Positions 8,947-18,284 of a DNA stretch of 64,000 nucleotides are shown here, one piece after another. The notes under the pieces are model-generated. The model was not told the origin of the DNA. It made no database searches and saw only the letters and a program-made list of their open reading frames with translations. The position numbers were made by a program, and so were the translations under genes. The DNA is taken from contig NZ_JBEMAR010000002.1 in the NCBI RefSeq assembly GCF_040274945.1, positions 1-64,000 of the forward strand, read 5' to 3'. Positions within the stretch are counted from its first letter, which is position 1. Every line of letters begins with the position of its first letter. Source of the DNA: Carnobacterium_B sp040274945 (lineage in GTDB: Bacteria; Bacillota; Bacilli; Lactobacillales; Carnobacteriaceae).

Positions 8947-10329
8947 TCAAACCAAATAAGTTATATCATTTGGAATTTCTTTATTTTTTTCTTCTTCCTC
9001 GTCTAAACCTTTAGATGAAACTTTATCGAATAATATTTTTATTGTTTGCAACATGATTTTCACATCAAGTAAAAGTGAATACTTTTTAATATATAACAAA
9101 TCAAAATTTAGTTTGCTATTAAAATCTGATGCATATTTACCATAGACCTGAGCGTAACCTGTAATACCTGCTCTAACATTATGGCGCAAATAATAATGAG
9201 GATTTTTTTTTTGGAATTGATCTACAAAAAATGGACGTTCTGGCCTAGGCCCTACTACAGACATATCGCCTTTTAAAACATTAAATAATTGTGGTAATTC
9301 ATCAATTCTTAAAGAACGAATGTATCTCCCAACTGTTGTTACTCTAGCATCATTAGAAGATGCTAAAACAGGACCAGAGTCCTTTTCAGCAGATGCACTC
9401 ATACTTCTAAATTTTAAAACGTTGAACTCTTTACCGTCTTTGGTAATTCTTACTTGCTTGTATAGTACTGGTCCTTCAGAAGTTAACTTGACTAATAAAG
9501 ATGTTATCAACATAAATGGTGAGGTGACCATGATTAGAATAATGGAAAAAAGAATATCCATTAAACGTTTAATTAAATCGTCTTCAGAAGAAATTTCAAA
9601 ATTAGAAATTTCAATAATACTCTCATCCTCAATATTCATAATATTTGGATTAACTAATAACAAATTATCAAAGCTAGTTGTTAAAAATAATTTTTTCTTT
9701 TCGCGAACTAACAAATTATAAATATTTTCCTTTTCTTGTTCACTTAATCCGCTAGCTAAATAAACAATATCCACCTCATCAAGGTATTTCTTTACATTAG
9801 TATAATAGTTAGATACTACAGCATACTTAACAATGTGTCTTTTACTTTTTGCATTTCCAATATTGAATATTGCATTTTTTATATCTTTTTCAGTTCCGAC
9901 AACCATTACTTGTTTACTTCCACTAAAACGTTCATAAAATTTATAGACAATTACACGCCAAAAGAATAAGATAATTGTGCTAAAAATAAGACTAATTAAT
10001 AATACTGATCTTGGAAAAGTAAACCATCTACCAAAAAAAGTTAATGCCATGATTGATATGGTCATAATTAATTGTATTATAATAGTAAAATATAAAAAAT
10101 CTGCAATAGATTTATTATAAAAAACGTAAACTCCAAATAATAAATTTAATAAAACAAATAAAATTAAAATATAAAAAATTGAATTCTCATAAGCATTATA
10201 ATTATACATTGGAATGTCGCTTTTATAGCGTACATAAAAAGAAAGGAGAATAGACAGATGATATAAAAAAACATCCATCAATACTATTATTATCTTTTTC
10301 GTTTTGGTAAACTTTTCTCCTTGAGACAT
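8947..10329 (-). CDS. Polyprenyl glycosylphosphotransferase (priming enzyme)
   Basis: Starts repeat-unit synthesis by moving a sugar-1-phosphate from a nucleotide sugar to undecaprenyl phosphate. In 460 aa it has four N-terminal membrane helices (~12-30, 50-72, 80-98, 107-127), a nucleotide-binding-like middle domain (~138-245) and a C-terminal bacterial sugar transferase domain (~253-440). That domain shows the re-entrant helix after KRLMD, KFRSM (306-310), catalytic-type RIDELPQ (341-347) and VVGPRPERP (358-366). The C-terminus is acidic. GGAGG precedes the ATG. Galactose-1-P or glucose-1-P are common substrates; nearby galE is compatible with the former but does not prove it. Confidence 0.92.
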   Translation of the reverse strand: MSQGEKFTKTKKIIIVLMDVFLYHLSILLSFYVRYKSDIPMYNYNAYENSIFYILILFVLLNLLFGVYVFYNKSIADFLYFTIIIQLIMTISIMALTFFGRWFTFPRSVLLISLIFSTIILFFWRVIVYKFYERFSGSKQVMVVGTEKDIKNAIFNIGNAKSKRHIVKYAVVSNYYTNVKKYLDEVDIVYLASGLSEQEKENIYNLLVREKKKLFLTTSFDNLLLVNPNIMNIEDESIIEISNFEISSEDDLIKRLMDILFSIILIMVTSPFMLITSLLVKLTSEGPVLYKQVRITKDGKEFNVLKFRSMSASAEKDSGPVLASSNDARVTTVGRYIRSLRIDELPQLFNVLKGDMSVVGPRPERPFFVDQFQKKNPHYYLRHNVRAGITGYAQVYGKYASDFNSKLNFDLLYIKKYSLLLDVKIMLQTIKILFDKVSSKGLDEEEEKNKEIPNDITYLV

Positions 10330-10489
10330 AATTTTTTCCTCCGATCAATAACTGTTATTCGAACACGGCTTATATATAATATCATAGAAACACTCGAAAT
10401 CCTATTACGTACTTATTAAAAAAACTTACTAACATTTCAAATCATACCACAAATTTTTAAAGATTTCATAAAATCAAACAGTCATTACC

Positions 10490-11695
10490 CTACACTTTAT
10501 ATCCTCCATGTTTTTTATTTCCTATATAAATAAAAAACAATAGTAGAAATATTGAAAAAGCTGGGTTTAAATATCCACCTTTTTGAAAATTTAACGCTAT
10601 AAAGACTAATCCCATTTTAAAATTTATTACTAATGCATAAATACTGAAGGCACTAATTAGTAAAAATGGTACCAAACCTAAGTCGGATAAAAAATAAGCA
10701 TAAACATTCCATATATTAGGTGTATGTCCTATCCCGTTCCCAAGAAAAATATGTTCTGTATTGACATAATCCCAGCTTCTGATAATCCTAAAATAAGCTG
10801 ATCCATCTTCTCCACTTAATATATCAACTGTCCTATTTATAATCGTTTCATTGATTAAATCCCATGAAAAAAACACCACAGCTATAACCAATAGTAAGTA
10901 TATAGTTGTTTTTTTCGTCCAGTTTAATTCTCTTAAATTAATTTTATCTATAAAGTGTAATGCTTGTATCATCAACATAATTCCTATCGCACTATATGAA
11001 AAAGTCAAAAATAAGGTCAAAGAAATAAAAATAGTAAATCCTTTTTTTATTTTTACATCAACTTTGTTGAAGTAATTCATTGATAAAATAACATTTAGAA
11101 AATATCCAAGGTAAGCTGGTTCTGAAAAAATACTCCTTGTTCTAATGAAATTTACGTTTTCATTAAAGGCATAACTCAATAAATCTGACCTAGTAAATTC
11201 CCAAAAAAATTCGTATGGTAGCTGACCATTTGAATACAATGCAAGAGTGATATAAATTCCTATTAAACAAATTATGACAGCTATAATATTAAGAATTTTC
11301 AAAAACAACGCTTCTAGCTTTTGTTCTTTAACATAATTATATACTCCAAAAGTTATAGCAATATAATATGAAATTCTTATTAAGCTTGCTAATCCAGTCT
11401 TTAAAATAAAACTACTATTTAGCTGTATATTCATTATAATGTTCATTGCTATTAAGCCAACTATCAAAAGAATCCAAAGCAGTTGTTTTTGTTTCACTTT
11501 ATAGTTCCCACTAATTATCAGACCTACTCCTACTAAAACAAAAATATAATCACTTAAAGTGAAGATACCAACCATCCAATCTGTTACAATAAATGATACA
11601 CTCATCAAACTCAAGATAATTACTGCCCACATGCTATGGTACTGCTCATTAAAATTTAACCATTTTGTTAAAATAGAACTATTCTCCAAAGTCAA
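10490..11695 (-). CDS. O-antigen ligase / Wzy-type polymerase
   Basis: A 401-aa membrane protein with about 10-12 helices. RSIFSEPAYLGYFL near residue 187 and the C-terminal loop with FRIIRSWDYV and FLGNGIGHTP (~305-330) match the O-antigen ligase/polymerase superfamily. It is expected to polymerise flipped repeat units or transfer the polymer on the cell surface. Translation starts at TTG (11693-11695) with AGGAA 8 nt upstream. A 160-bp gap separates it from the priming transferase. With the EpsG-like gene at 4529-5593 this makes two polymerase-type proteins in the cluster. Confidence 0.82.
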   Translation of the reverse strand: MTLENSSILTKWLNFNEQYHSMWAVIILSLMSVSFIVTDWMVGIFTLSDYIFVLVGVGLIISGNYKVKQKQLLWILLIVGLIAMNIIMNIQLNSSFILKTGLASLIRISYYIAITFGVYNYVKEQKLEALFLKILNIIAVIICLIGIYITLALYSNGQLPYEFFWEFTRSDLLSYAFNENVNFIRTRSIFSEPAYLGYFLNVILSMNYFNKVDVKIKKGFTIFISLTLFLTFSYSAIGIMLMIQALHFIDKINLRELNWTKKTTIYLLLVIAVVFFSWDLINETIINRTVDILSGEDGSAYFRIIRSWDYVNTEHIFLGNGIGHTPNIWNVYAYFLSDLGLVPFLLISAFSIYALVINFKMGLVFIALNFQKGGYLNPAFSIFLLLFFIYIGNKKHGGYKV

Positions 11696-11716
11696 AACCC
11701 ACTTCCTAAAATTAAT

Positions 11717-12868
11717 CTATTTATTCCCTAAAAATTCTGTTGGTTTTTGCTTGTCTATACCGAATTCATATAAGATGGCAGATAAAATTCTTTTACTTGC
11801 TTGTCCATCTCCATACGGATTATTTGTTGTGGCCATTTTTTTATATTCAGATTCATTTTCTAGTATTTTTGTCATTTCTTTTATGATAGTTTCAGTTTGA
11901 GTACCTACCAACTTAAGTGTCCCAGCTTCAACGCCTTCAGGTCTTTCAGTTGTATCTCTAAGTACTAGTACTGGAACTCCCAAAGAAGGTGCCTCTTCTT
12001 GAACACCGCCTGAATCTGTCATGATCATATAGCTTCTAGCAGCTAAATTATGAAAGTCCATAACTTCAAGTGGATCAATTAGATGAATTCTAGGGTGTCT
12101 CCCTAAAACATTTTTAGCCATATTTTGAACATTAGGATTTAAATGAACAGGATAAATAATTTCAATATCTTGATGTTGATCCACTACTTGCCGTATAGCT
12201 TGAAAAACTCGTTCCATGGGTTTTCCATGGTTTTCTCGGCGATGCATTGTCACTAAAACAACTTTACTATCTGGATTAATATTTTCTAAAACAGTATGGT
12301 GATAGCCCTTTTGTATCGTTTCCTCAAGTGCATCGATTGCAGTATTTCCTGTAACGTAAATTTTTTCTTCCGGATGATTTTCTTTTAATAAGTTTAGTTT
12401 GCTTTCCATTGTAGGTGCAAAATATATATCTGCGATTACATCTGTTAATTGACGATTCAATTCTTCAGGAAACGGTGAATGTTTATTTCCTGTCCGAAGA
12501 CCGGCTTCAACGTGTCCAACTTTGATTTGATTATAAAAAGCAGATATACTTGCAGCAAAAGTAGTTGTCGTATCACCATGAACTAAAATGATATCTGGCT
12601 TGTCTTTTTTCAAAATTTCATCAAGACCTATCAATACAGATGATGTAATTTCTGATAAAGTTTGATTTTCTTTCATGATATTCATATCATAATTTGGCTT
12701 AATTCCGAATGTCTGTAAAACTTGATCCAACATTTCTCTATGTTGAGCAGTAACTGCAACGATAGATTCAAACCTGTCTGATTGCTTATTTAATTCTTTT
12801 ACTAATGGAGCCATTTTAATTGCTTCAGGTCTAGTACCAAATATTGTCATTACTTTTATTTTTCTCAT
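11717..12868 (-). CDS. mnaA: UDP-N-acetylglucosamine 2-epimerase (non-hydrolysing)
   Basis: Interconverts UDP-GlcNAc and UDP-ManNAc in the cytoplasm. The start is ATG 12866-12868 because AGGAGG lies 9 nt upstream; an ATG seven codons earlier has no ribosome site. The 383-aa protein begins MRKIKVMTIFGTRPEAIKMA and has AGLRTGNKHSPFPEELNR (substrate loop), VTMHRRENHG and TDSGGVQEEAPSLGVPVLVL, all diagnostic of the WecB/MnaA family. UDP-ManNAc is the donor for TagA, whose gene lies at 22547-23287, so this enzyme may serve wall teichoic acid as well as the polysaccharide. A terminator precedes it, so it may have its own promoter. Confidence 0.95.
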   Translation of the reverse strand: MRKIKVMTIFGTRPEAIKMAPLVKELNKQSDRFESIVAVTAQHREMLDQVLQTFGIKPNYDMNIMKENQTLSEITSSVLIGLDEILKKDKPDIILVHGDTTTTFAASISAFYNQIKVGHVEAGLRTGNKHSPFPEELNRQLTDVIADIYFAPTMESKLNLLKENHPEEKIYVTGNTAIDALEETIQKGYHHTVLENINPDSKVVLVTMHRRENHGKPMERVFQAIRQVVDQHQDIEIIYPVHLNPNVQNMAKNVLGRHPRIHLIDPLEVMDFHNLAARSYMIMTDSGGVQEEAPSLGVPVLVLRDTTERPEGVEAGTLKLVGTQTETIIKEMTKILENESEYKKMATTNNPYGDGQASKRILSAILYEFGIDKQKPTEFLGNK

Positions 12869-12912
12869 AAAGATAAACCTCCTGAACATTTATTTAACTA
12901 TTTAATTTTTTT

Positions 12913-12941
12913 CTATTAATTCTTATAAACCTATATGTCAG
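12913..12941 (-). promoter_or_regulatory. Candidate promoter of mnaA
   Basis: On the minus strand CTGACA (12936-12941) is followed after 17 bp by TAATAG (12913-12918). It lies between the internal terminator and mnaA. The match is fair, not strong. Confidence 0.35.
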
Positions 12942-12984
12942 ATTTCTTCATTTTTTTAATTTATGCTGTATCTTTTATTTTTAC

Positions 12985-13016
12985 TAAAAATAAAGCTGCC
13001 TATTTTTAATGGCAGC
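12985..13016 (-). terminator. Terminator inside the polysaccharide cluster
   Basis: GCTGCC (12995-13000) pairs with GGCAGC (13011-13016); on the minus strand a T-rich run (TTTATTTTT) follows. It lies just after the stop of the GT2 gene at 13029 and so splits the cluster or attenuates it. Confidence 0.7.
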
Positions 13017-13028
13017 ATCTATTTTATG

Positions 13029-13961
13029 TTATTTGACTATATTGATTACTTTTTTAATATATATATAAACTTTATCCATTAAATTGATACCTTTTATTTT
13101 TTTAAGGCCCTGTTTTTTTTCACTTTTTTTAATGGAGCTAGTTATTAATCCTGAATAAATTGAAATCATTTCTCTTTTAATTAATTTTTTCTGTTCTTTA
13201 GAATATTCACTTTTTAAATATAAATTCCTTAGTTCTTTATAAATAACTAGATAAGAATTAAATGTTTGTTGCAACCGTTTTTGACTTTGATTCGTCATAA
13301 TTGAATTTTCACGATATCTTCTATTGTAATAAAAAATATTGACGTAACACATAGACTTACTATTTAGAAATACCTGAGTAGTAAATAATTCATCCTCGTG
13401 TAAAATTCCTTCATAAAAAGAAAGCGCATTTTTTACCAAAACTTCTCTTTTAACCATGTACAAATATACTGGAGATGCTAATGTTTTACGATTTGATTTG
13501 AAACGATCCTGTGTATATTTTTTTCCTTCTTGCAGACGTTGGCTAAAATCGTAGTTATTTTGTTTGATTGGTTTATTTAACCCATCTAAAAATGCTTTGC
13601 CGTTAAACCTTATAAGATCGACTTGTTTTTCTTCCATTAATTCAACTAGTTCTTTTACGGTCGTTAATTCAATATAGTCATCAGAATCTACAAATAGTAC
13701 ATATTTTCCATTAGCTGCTTCTAATCCTGTATTTCGAGCACTGGAGAGTCCTTTATTCGCTTGTTGAATAAGTTGAACTCTATTATCTAACAGAAAGGGT
13801 TTCACTTTTTGATTACTTGTATCTGTGCTTCCATCGTCCACTATAATAATTTGTAACATCTGATAATTTTGTTTTATGATAGATTTCAAACAATCTTCTA
13901 TATATAGTTCAACATTGTAAACAGGCACAATTACTGAAACCAAAGGTTGATTTTGCACCAA
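13029..13961 (-). CDS. Family 2 glycosyltransferase
   Basis: A 310-aa GT-A enzyme with VSVIVPVYN (residues 8-16), DDGSTD (42-47) and VDSDD (91-95). EGILHEDELF near residue 184 mirrors the same segment in the last gene of the cluster (1218-2228), so they look like paralogues with related acceptors. Translation starts at TTG (13959-13961), 9 nt after GAGGA; the next codon is GTG, which is a less well-spaced alternative. A terminator follows directly. It lies between the flippase and mnaA. Confidence 0.86.
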   Translation of the reverse strand: MVQNQPLVSVIVPVYNVELYIEDCLKSIIKQNYQMLQIIIVDDGSTDTSNQKVKPFLLDNRVQLIQQANKGLSSARNTGLEAANGKYVLFVDSDDYIELTTVKELVELMEEKQVDLIRFNGKAFLDGLNKPIKQNNYDFSQRLQEGKKYTQDRFKSNRKTLASPVYLYMVKREVLVKNALSFYEGILHEDELFTTQVFLNSKSMCYVNIFYYNRRYRENSIMTNQSQKRLQQTFNSYLVIYKELRNLYLKSEYSKEQKKLIKREMISIYSGLITSSIKKSEKKQGLKKIKGINLMDKVYIYIKKVINIVK

Positions 13962-13998
13962 AATTATTCATCCTCTTTTCTATTTATATTACCTGTTA

Positions 13999-15432
13999 TT
14001 ACTTATTTTTTTTTGAAATTAGTTCTTTTAACAATTTTAATTGACCTGTAACCAATAGTCCTATAAAAAATAAAACAATAAAAGCAATTCCATAAATTAC
14101 AAGATTTATAAAATTAGCAAATGGTAAACTAGGTACTACTAAAAAGAATACTGCTTGAATAAGAGCCATGATAATTGGCTTTATTAAAACTTTTATGACT
14201 CCTTCAAAATTAGATTGAAATAACCGATACATCAATAGATAATTCATTTGAATAAAGTTTATCGTAAAAGCTAATACGACCATCAATGCAACAGACTCAA
14301 TACTTCCAGCTACCACTCCTATTGTTATAGCTGTCACAGTTACAATTGCTGATAAAATTCCAGAAAGTAGCAATAAATCTGTACGATTGGCAGATTGAAA
14401 TATTGCACCACTACTGCTTGATATCATTTGTATCCATACAGAAAGTGCTAATATTTGAAATGTTATTACACTATCTCCCCATTGGTTACCAAAAAGAAAT
14501 AGAATGATTTCATTAGAGTTAAAAAATAAGAAAACAGATAAAGGAAGTCCAATTGTTGCTAATATGGAGGTAATCTTTAAATATACATCTTTAATTTTTT
14601 TATAATCCGTTTCATAATTAGACATTATCGGTTGAATTACTGGAGAAATTACATTCGTTAAAATTTGATTAGGGTATAAAGACACTTGATAAGCTTTGTC
14701 ATAAAAAGCTAAAGAACTAGATGATAAGTAACGTCCTATCAATACACTATCTAAGTTTCTAGAGAAATAATTAATAAAATTAAATAGAAACTGATTTTTT
14801 GAAAAGCTAAAAATCTTTTTCAACGGTTTTTTATCTATTTTTAATTGAGGTTTTAAATTTGTCTTCATATAAAATATACTGAACAATAAAGCTGCTTTTA
14901 CAGTATTACTTATAATTAGTGAATAGTAACTAAATCCATTTATAGCAAGGACAACAGATACAACCCCTGCTGCGATATTAGCTAATATCATTACAATATT
15001 TACCGTACTAAACCTTTTCTCTCTTAATAAAATTGATTGTGGTACAACCAGAATACCATAAAAGAATAATGTCACTGCTAATACTATGCTGATTGGTCTA
15101 TAAACTTGATTATTATAAAACGCACTAATAGGATAACCTGCAAATGCAAATATAATTCCTAAAAATAATGCTAAATACAATGAAAACCCAAATATACTAT
15201 TGATTTCTTGTTTAGTTAATGTTTTATTTTGAATAATTGCCGGGCCTATTCCAAAATCGGCAAGCATTTGAAAGAAGATTAAAAAGACATTTACCACAGC
15301 TACTATTCCGTACTCATCTGGAGTTAAAATTCTCGATAATATTGCAGTAACCAATAATTGAATCACGACATTCGAATATTTTCCTAACGCACTATAAAAT
15401 ATTCCTTTTTTAAACTCTTCAGCCATTCCCAT
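13999..15432 (-). CDS. Wzx-type oligosaccharide flippase
   Basis: A 477-aa MOP-superfamily membrane protein with about 12-14 helices, predicted to flip undecaprenyl-linked repeat units outward. The N-terminus (SALGKYSNVVIQLLVTAILS, then RILTPDEYGIVAVVNVF) and DFGIGPAIIQ are typical of WzxC/RfbX-type flippases. TTGGAG lies ahead of the ATG. It is the first gene after a 300-bp AT-rich gap and probably leads the main transcript of the cluster. It and the polymerase candidates imply a Wzx/Wzy-dependent pathway. Confidence 0.9.
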   Translation of the reverse strand: MGMAEEFKKGIFYSALGKYSNVVIQLLVTAILSRILTPDEYGIVAVVNVFLIFFQMLADFGIGPAIIQNKTLTKQEINSIFGFSLYLALFLGIIFAFAGYPISAFYNNQVYRPISIVLAVTLFFYGILVVPQSILLREKRFSTVNIVMILANIAAGVVSVVLAINGFSYYSLIISNTVKAALLFSIFYMKTNLKPQLKIDKKPLKKIFSFSKNQFLFNFINYFSRNLDSVLIGRYLSSSSLAFYDKAYQVSLYPNQILTNVISPVIQPIMSNYETDYKKIKDVYLKITSILATIGLPLSVFLFFNSNEIILFLFGNQWGDSVITFQILALSVWIQMISSSSGAIFQSANRTDLLLLSGILSAIVTVTAITIGVVAGSIESVALMVVLAFTINFIQMNYLLMYRLFQSNFEGVIKVLIKPIIMALIQAVFFLVVPSLPFANFINLVIYGIAFIVLFFIGLLVTGQLKLLKELISKKNK

Positions 15433-15732
15433 AATTTCTCCAACTCCTAAATTCTTTTTATAAAGTTGTTAATCTTTTGTAAATTAACAATCCTTATACA
15501 ATGTATTTAATCTTATAACTTTATATATTTTCTAAAAAATCTATATTAACTCTTTACTTAAATATTTAAGTAAATATTTTCCTATTTATTCTTTTTATAA
15601 CATTTTTAACTACTAGATTGTGTAACAACCCTTATTAGAAAATCTTTACAAAAGGTAACAATACTATTTCAAAAAAAAATATCAAGCTAATGTAAAATTT
15701 ATTTTAATAAACAATTTAGATAAAAACATTGA
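15433..15732. other. AT-rich gap upstream of the flippase gene
   Basis: No gene seen. On the minus strand this is the probable leader/promoter region of the main polysaccharide operon. It contains an 8-bp inverted repeat (TTGTTAAT, 15466-15473, with 15483-15490) and a 22-bp perfect palindrome at 15553-15574. No consensus -35/-10 pair stands out. Confidence 0.5.
15553..15574. promoter_or_regulatory. 22-bp perfect palindrome upstream of wzx
   Basis: The sequence reads the same on both strands (half-site TTTACTTAAAT). It lies ~120 bp upstream of the flippase start, suitable for a dimeric regulator. It is made almost wholly of A and T, so chance is not excluded. Confidence 0.4.
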
Positions 15733-16794
15733 TTAACCAAACCTCTTTTTAATCACGTTAAAGCTCTTCTGAAATTTCTTTCCTACTGTTACTCTCAACT
15801 GCATCACTTTTAGTGCACCAGAATATTTTTCATTTCTCAACAGTAGAATTAATATTTTAACAAACGAGTTCTTCTCTTTTTCAGTTTCTATTTCGGAAAT
15901 GGCTTGGTTAATTTTCGAATCATCCATTAACTCTTCGATTCGTTCTACTTTTTCAGTTCCGGTTAATGGGCAATCCTCCCAAGATAGGTTACTTAATTCT
16001 AAGTATAACGCTCCCCAATATTGTTGATTTACTAAGTCACGATACTCTTTTTCCTTGCCCCAATGCACCATCCACTCTTCAAAATGACTGGCAATTGTGT
16101 ATTCACAAAAAAAGCGTTCTTTACGGTAGCGATTCACAGCCGAACCTTCTCGAAAGACATAATGATAATAGGCTTTTTGATGGTAATAAATAGTTTGGAC
16201 ATTCATGCCTACTTGTTGATTAAATAAAGCATCTTGTCCAACTTTTTGATTGGTAAAGCGGCAGTTGTGTTGCTTCAAAAAATCGTGTTTGTATAATTTA
16301 TTCCATAAAGCATAAGGAGATAAAGAATAGTGTTTTCTAAATTGATTTCTAAAGGCTTCTTTTGTTAAAAGTCCATCTAACTCAGAATTTTTTTCTAGTG
16401 TCGTAATATTGCCTTCTTTGTCTACTTTTTCATTATAGTACCCACAGACTACAACATCAGCATTTGATTCTATTGCTTTTGTAACGGTTTCTTCAATTAA
16501 ATTGGATTCAAAATAATCATCTGGATCCGCAAAATAGATGTACTCACCAGTCGCTCTATCCAATCCGGCATTTCTAGCAAAACCTGAACCGGCATTTTTT
16601 TGATGAATGACACTTATACGTGGATCTTTTAACTGATATCGGTCGCATATTTCTCCAGACGCATCGGTTGACCCATCATTCACTAAAATAATTTCACTAT
16701 TTTTATACGTTTGGTTTAGCGCGCATTGAATCGCTTTTTCCAATTGTTCTGCAACATTATATATAGGCATAATAATTGATACTTTCTTCATCAT
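15733..16794 (-). CDS. Family 2 glycosyltransferase
   Basis: A 353-aa GT-A enzyme with VSIIMPIYN (residues 5-13), NDGSTD (39-44) and ADPDD (~90-94). NQKVGQDALFNQQV near residue 183 is the acceptor-side acidic motif. Two adjacent ATG codons exist; AAAGGGG suits either one. It is divergent from galE and separated from the flippase by 300 bp, and its base composition looks less AT-rich than the genes at 1218-12000. It may therefore be an older or separately regulated member of the cluster. Confidence 0.86.
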   Translation of the reverse strand: MMKKVSIIMPIYNVAEQLEKAIQCALNQTYKNSEIILVNDGSTDASGEICDRYQLKDPRISVIHQKNAGSGFARNAGLDRATGEYIYFADPDDYFESNLIEETVTKAIESNADVVVCGYYNEKVDKEGNITTLEKNSELDGLLTKEAFRNQFRKHYSLSPYALWNKLYKHDFLKQHNCRFTNQKVGQDALFNQQVGMNVQTIYYHQKAYYHYVFREGSAVNRYRKERFFCEYTIASHFEEWMVHWGKEKEYRDLVNQQYWGALYLELSNLSWEDCPLTGTEKVERIEELMDDSKINQAISEIETEKEKNSFVKILILLLRNEKYSGALKVMQLRVTVGKKFQKSFNVIKKRFG

Positions 16795-16927
16795 TTATAC
16801 CCCTTTCACTTTACTGACACAATGACTTGCCTATTATAGCATAATCAATTAACTGAAACATTACAGTTTTCTAAAGTCTGTTCTCTATTTTCATTGTAAA
16901 CTTTACCAAATTTTAATTTGCTTTGCG

Positions 16928-16956
16928 TTGACTTATTTTCGTTAAATGAGTAGACT
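16928..16956 (+). promoter_or_regulatory. Candidate galE promoter
   Basis: TTGACT (16928-16933), 17-bp spacer, TAGACT (16951-16956), 55 bp before the galE start. The -35 is near consensus and the -10 is weaker. Confidence 0.45.
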
Positions 16957-17011
16957 TAATCTTGTTGGGTAGAACTATTAAAATCAAAATTCGAAAAAAA
17001 AGAGGGATATT

Positions 17012-18037
17012 ATGGCCATTTTAGTAACTGGTGGTGCTGGTTATATCGGCAGCCATACAACTGTAGAATTATTGAATGCTGGACATGAGGTTGTCATCGT
17101 AGATAATTTTTCAAACAGCAAGCCTGAAGTGTTAAATCGAATTAAAGAAATTACTGAGAAATCGTTCTCTTTTTATGAAGTTGACGTATTAAACAAAACA
17201 GATTTAGAAGCGGTTTTCAAACTTCATGATATTGAAGCTGTCATCCACTTTGCTGGTTACAAAGCTGTAGGTGAATCTGTTAGCGAACCGCTAAAATATT
17301 ACCACAATAACTTAACTAGTACCTTTGTTTTGGCTGAGTTAATGGAAACTTACAATGTTAAAAAAATGGTTTTCAGTTCTTCTGCAACAGTTTACGGGAT
17401 GAACAACGTTTCTCCGTTAACTGAAGACTTGCCTTTAAGCACAACAAATCCATATGGCACGACTAAAATGATGATTGAACAAATCTTACAAGATGTTTAT
17501 GTTTCGGATCCTTCTTGGAGTATTGCTTTACTTCGTTACTTCAATCCTATTGGAGCTCACGAGAGCGGACGAATTGGTGAAGATCCAACTGGTATTCCAA
17601 ATAACTTAATGCCTTACATCACACAAGTTGCTGTAGGTAAACGGGATCAATTAAGTGTATTCGGTGGCGACTATGATACTGCAGATGGCACAGGCGTGCG
17701 CGATTACATCCATGTGGTTGATTTAGCTAAAGGCCACTTAAAAGCTGTTGAGAAAGTCCTTTCTACTGAAGGAATCGAAGCTTACAACCTTGGAACCGGC
17801 ATTGGTTACAGCGTATTAGATGTCGTAACGAATTTCGAAAAGGCTACAGGGAAAAAAGTGCCATATGCGATTATAGACAGACGTCCTGGAGACATCGCTA
17901 CTTGCTATTCAGATGCTTCAAAAGCTGGTACAGAACTTGGCTGGAAAGCTGAACACACACTAGAAGATATGTGTCGTGATTCCTGGAAATGGCAAGAAAT
18001 GAATCCAAACGGATACGAAGAACTAAACGTTGAATAA
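17012..18037 (+). CDS. galE: UDP-glucose 4-epimerase
   Basis: Interconverts UDP-glucose and UDP-galactose (and possibly the N-acetyl forms). The 341-aa protein is a short-chain dehydrogenase: NAD motif GGAGYIGSH (residues 7-15), DNFSNS, SSATVYG with catalytic Ser/Thr, and NPYGTTKMMIEQIL with the YxxxK pair. RYFNPIGAHESG and DYIHVVDLAKGH are GalE hallmarks. GAGGG precedes the ATG. It is transcribed alone with a strong terminator behind, next to the polysaccharide cluster, and probably supplies UDP-Gal for it; no galK or galT is adjacent. Confidence 0.96.
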   Translation: MAILVTGGAGYIGSHTTVELLNAGHEVVIVDNFSNSKPEVLNRIKEITEKSFSFYEVDVLNKTDLEAVFKLHDIEAVIHFAGYKAVGESVSEPLKYYHNNLTSTFVLAELMETYNVKKMVFSSSATVYGMNNVSPLTEDLPLSTTNPYGTTKMMIEQILQDVYVSDPSWSIALLRYFNPIGAHESGRIGEDPTGIPNNLMPYITQVAVGKRDQLSVFGGDYDTADGTGVRDYIHVVDLAKGHLKAVEKVLSTEGIEAYNLGTGIGYSVLDVVTNFEKATGKKVPYAIIDRRPGDIATCYSDASKAGTELGWKAEHTLEDMCRDSWKWQEMNPNGYEELNVE

Positions 18038-18057
18038 ACCCATTAGTTAAACAAATT

Positions 18058-18107
18058 CATTCCCCTATCTGATGATTTATTTCGTTAGATAGGGGAATGT
18101 TTTTTTA
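18058..18107 (+). terminator. galE terminator
   Basis: 13-bp perfect stem: CATTCCCCTATCT (18058-18070) with 18087-18099, then eight T. Confidence 0.92.
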
Positions 18108-18234
18108 ATTCTACTATTATAACGAGCAGTCACTTTTACAAGAAATGTCTTTCTATGAACAAGTCACACAAAAAAATGACTCTACTCTTTCTTGTAATTG
18201 CTCTGCTTGAAATAATAGCATAAAGTGGTATAAG

Positions 18235-18267
18235 AAAAAAAACACTCTTCCATGAAAGAGTGTTTTT
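18235..18267 (-). terminator. Terminator of the YihY-type gene
   Basis: AACACTCTT (18241-18249) pairs with 18256-18264; an A-run at 18235-18240 becomes the T-run on the minus strand. Confidence 0.88.
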
Positions 18268-18284
18268 CAACAGTTAACCAGAAA

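Noticed and set aside
18126..18220. Inverted repeat between galE and the YihY-type gene
   Set aside because: Only short partial matches (GAGCA, TTACAAGAAA) with gaps; the two real terminators flank it and explain the region.
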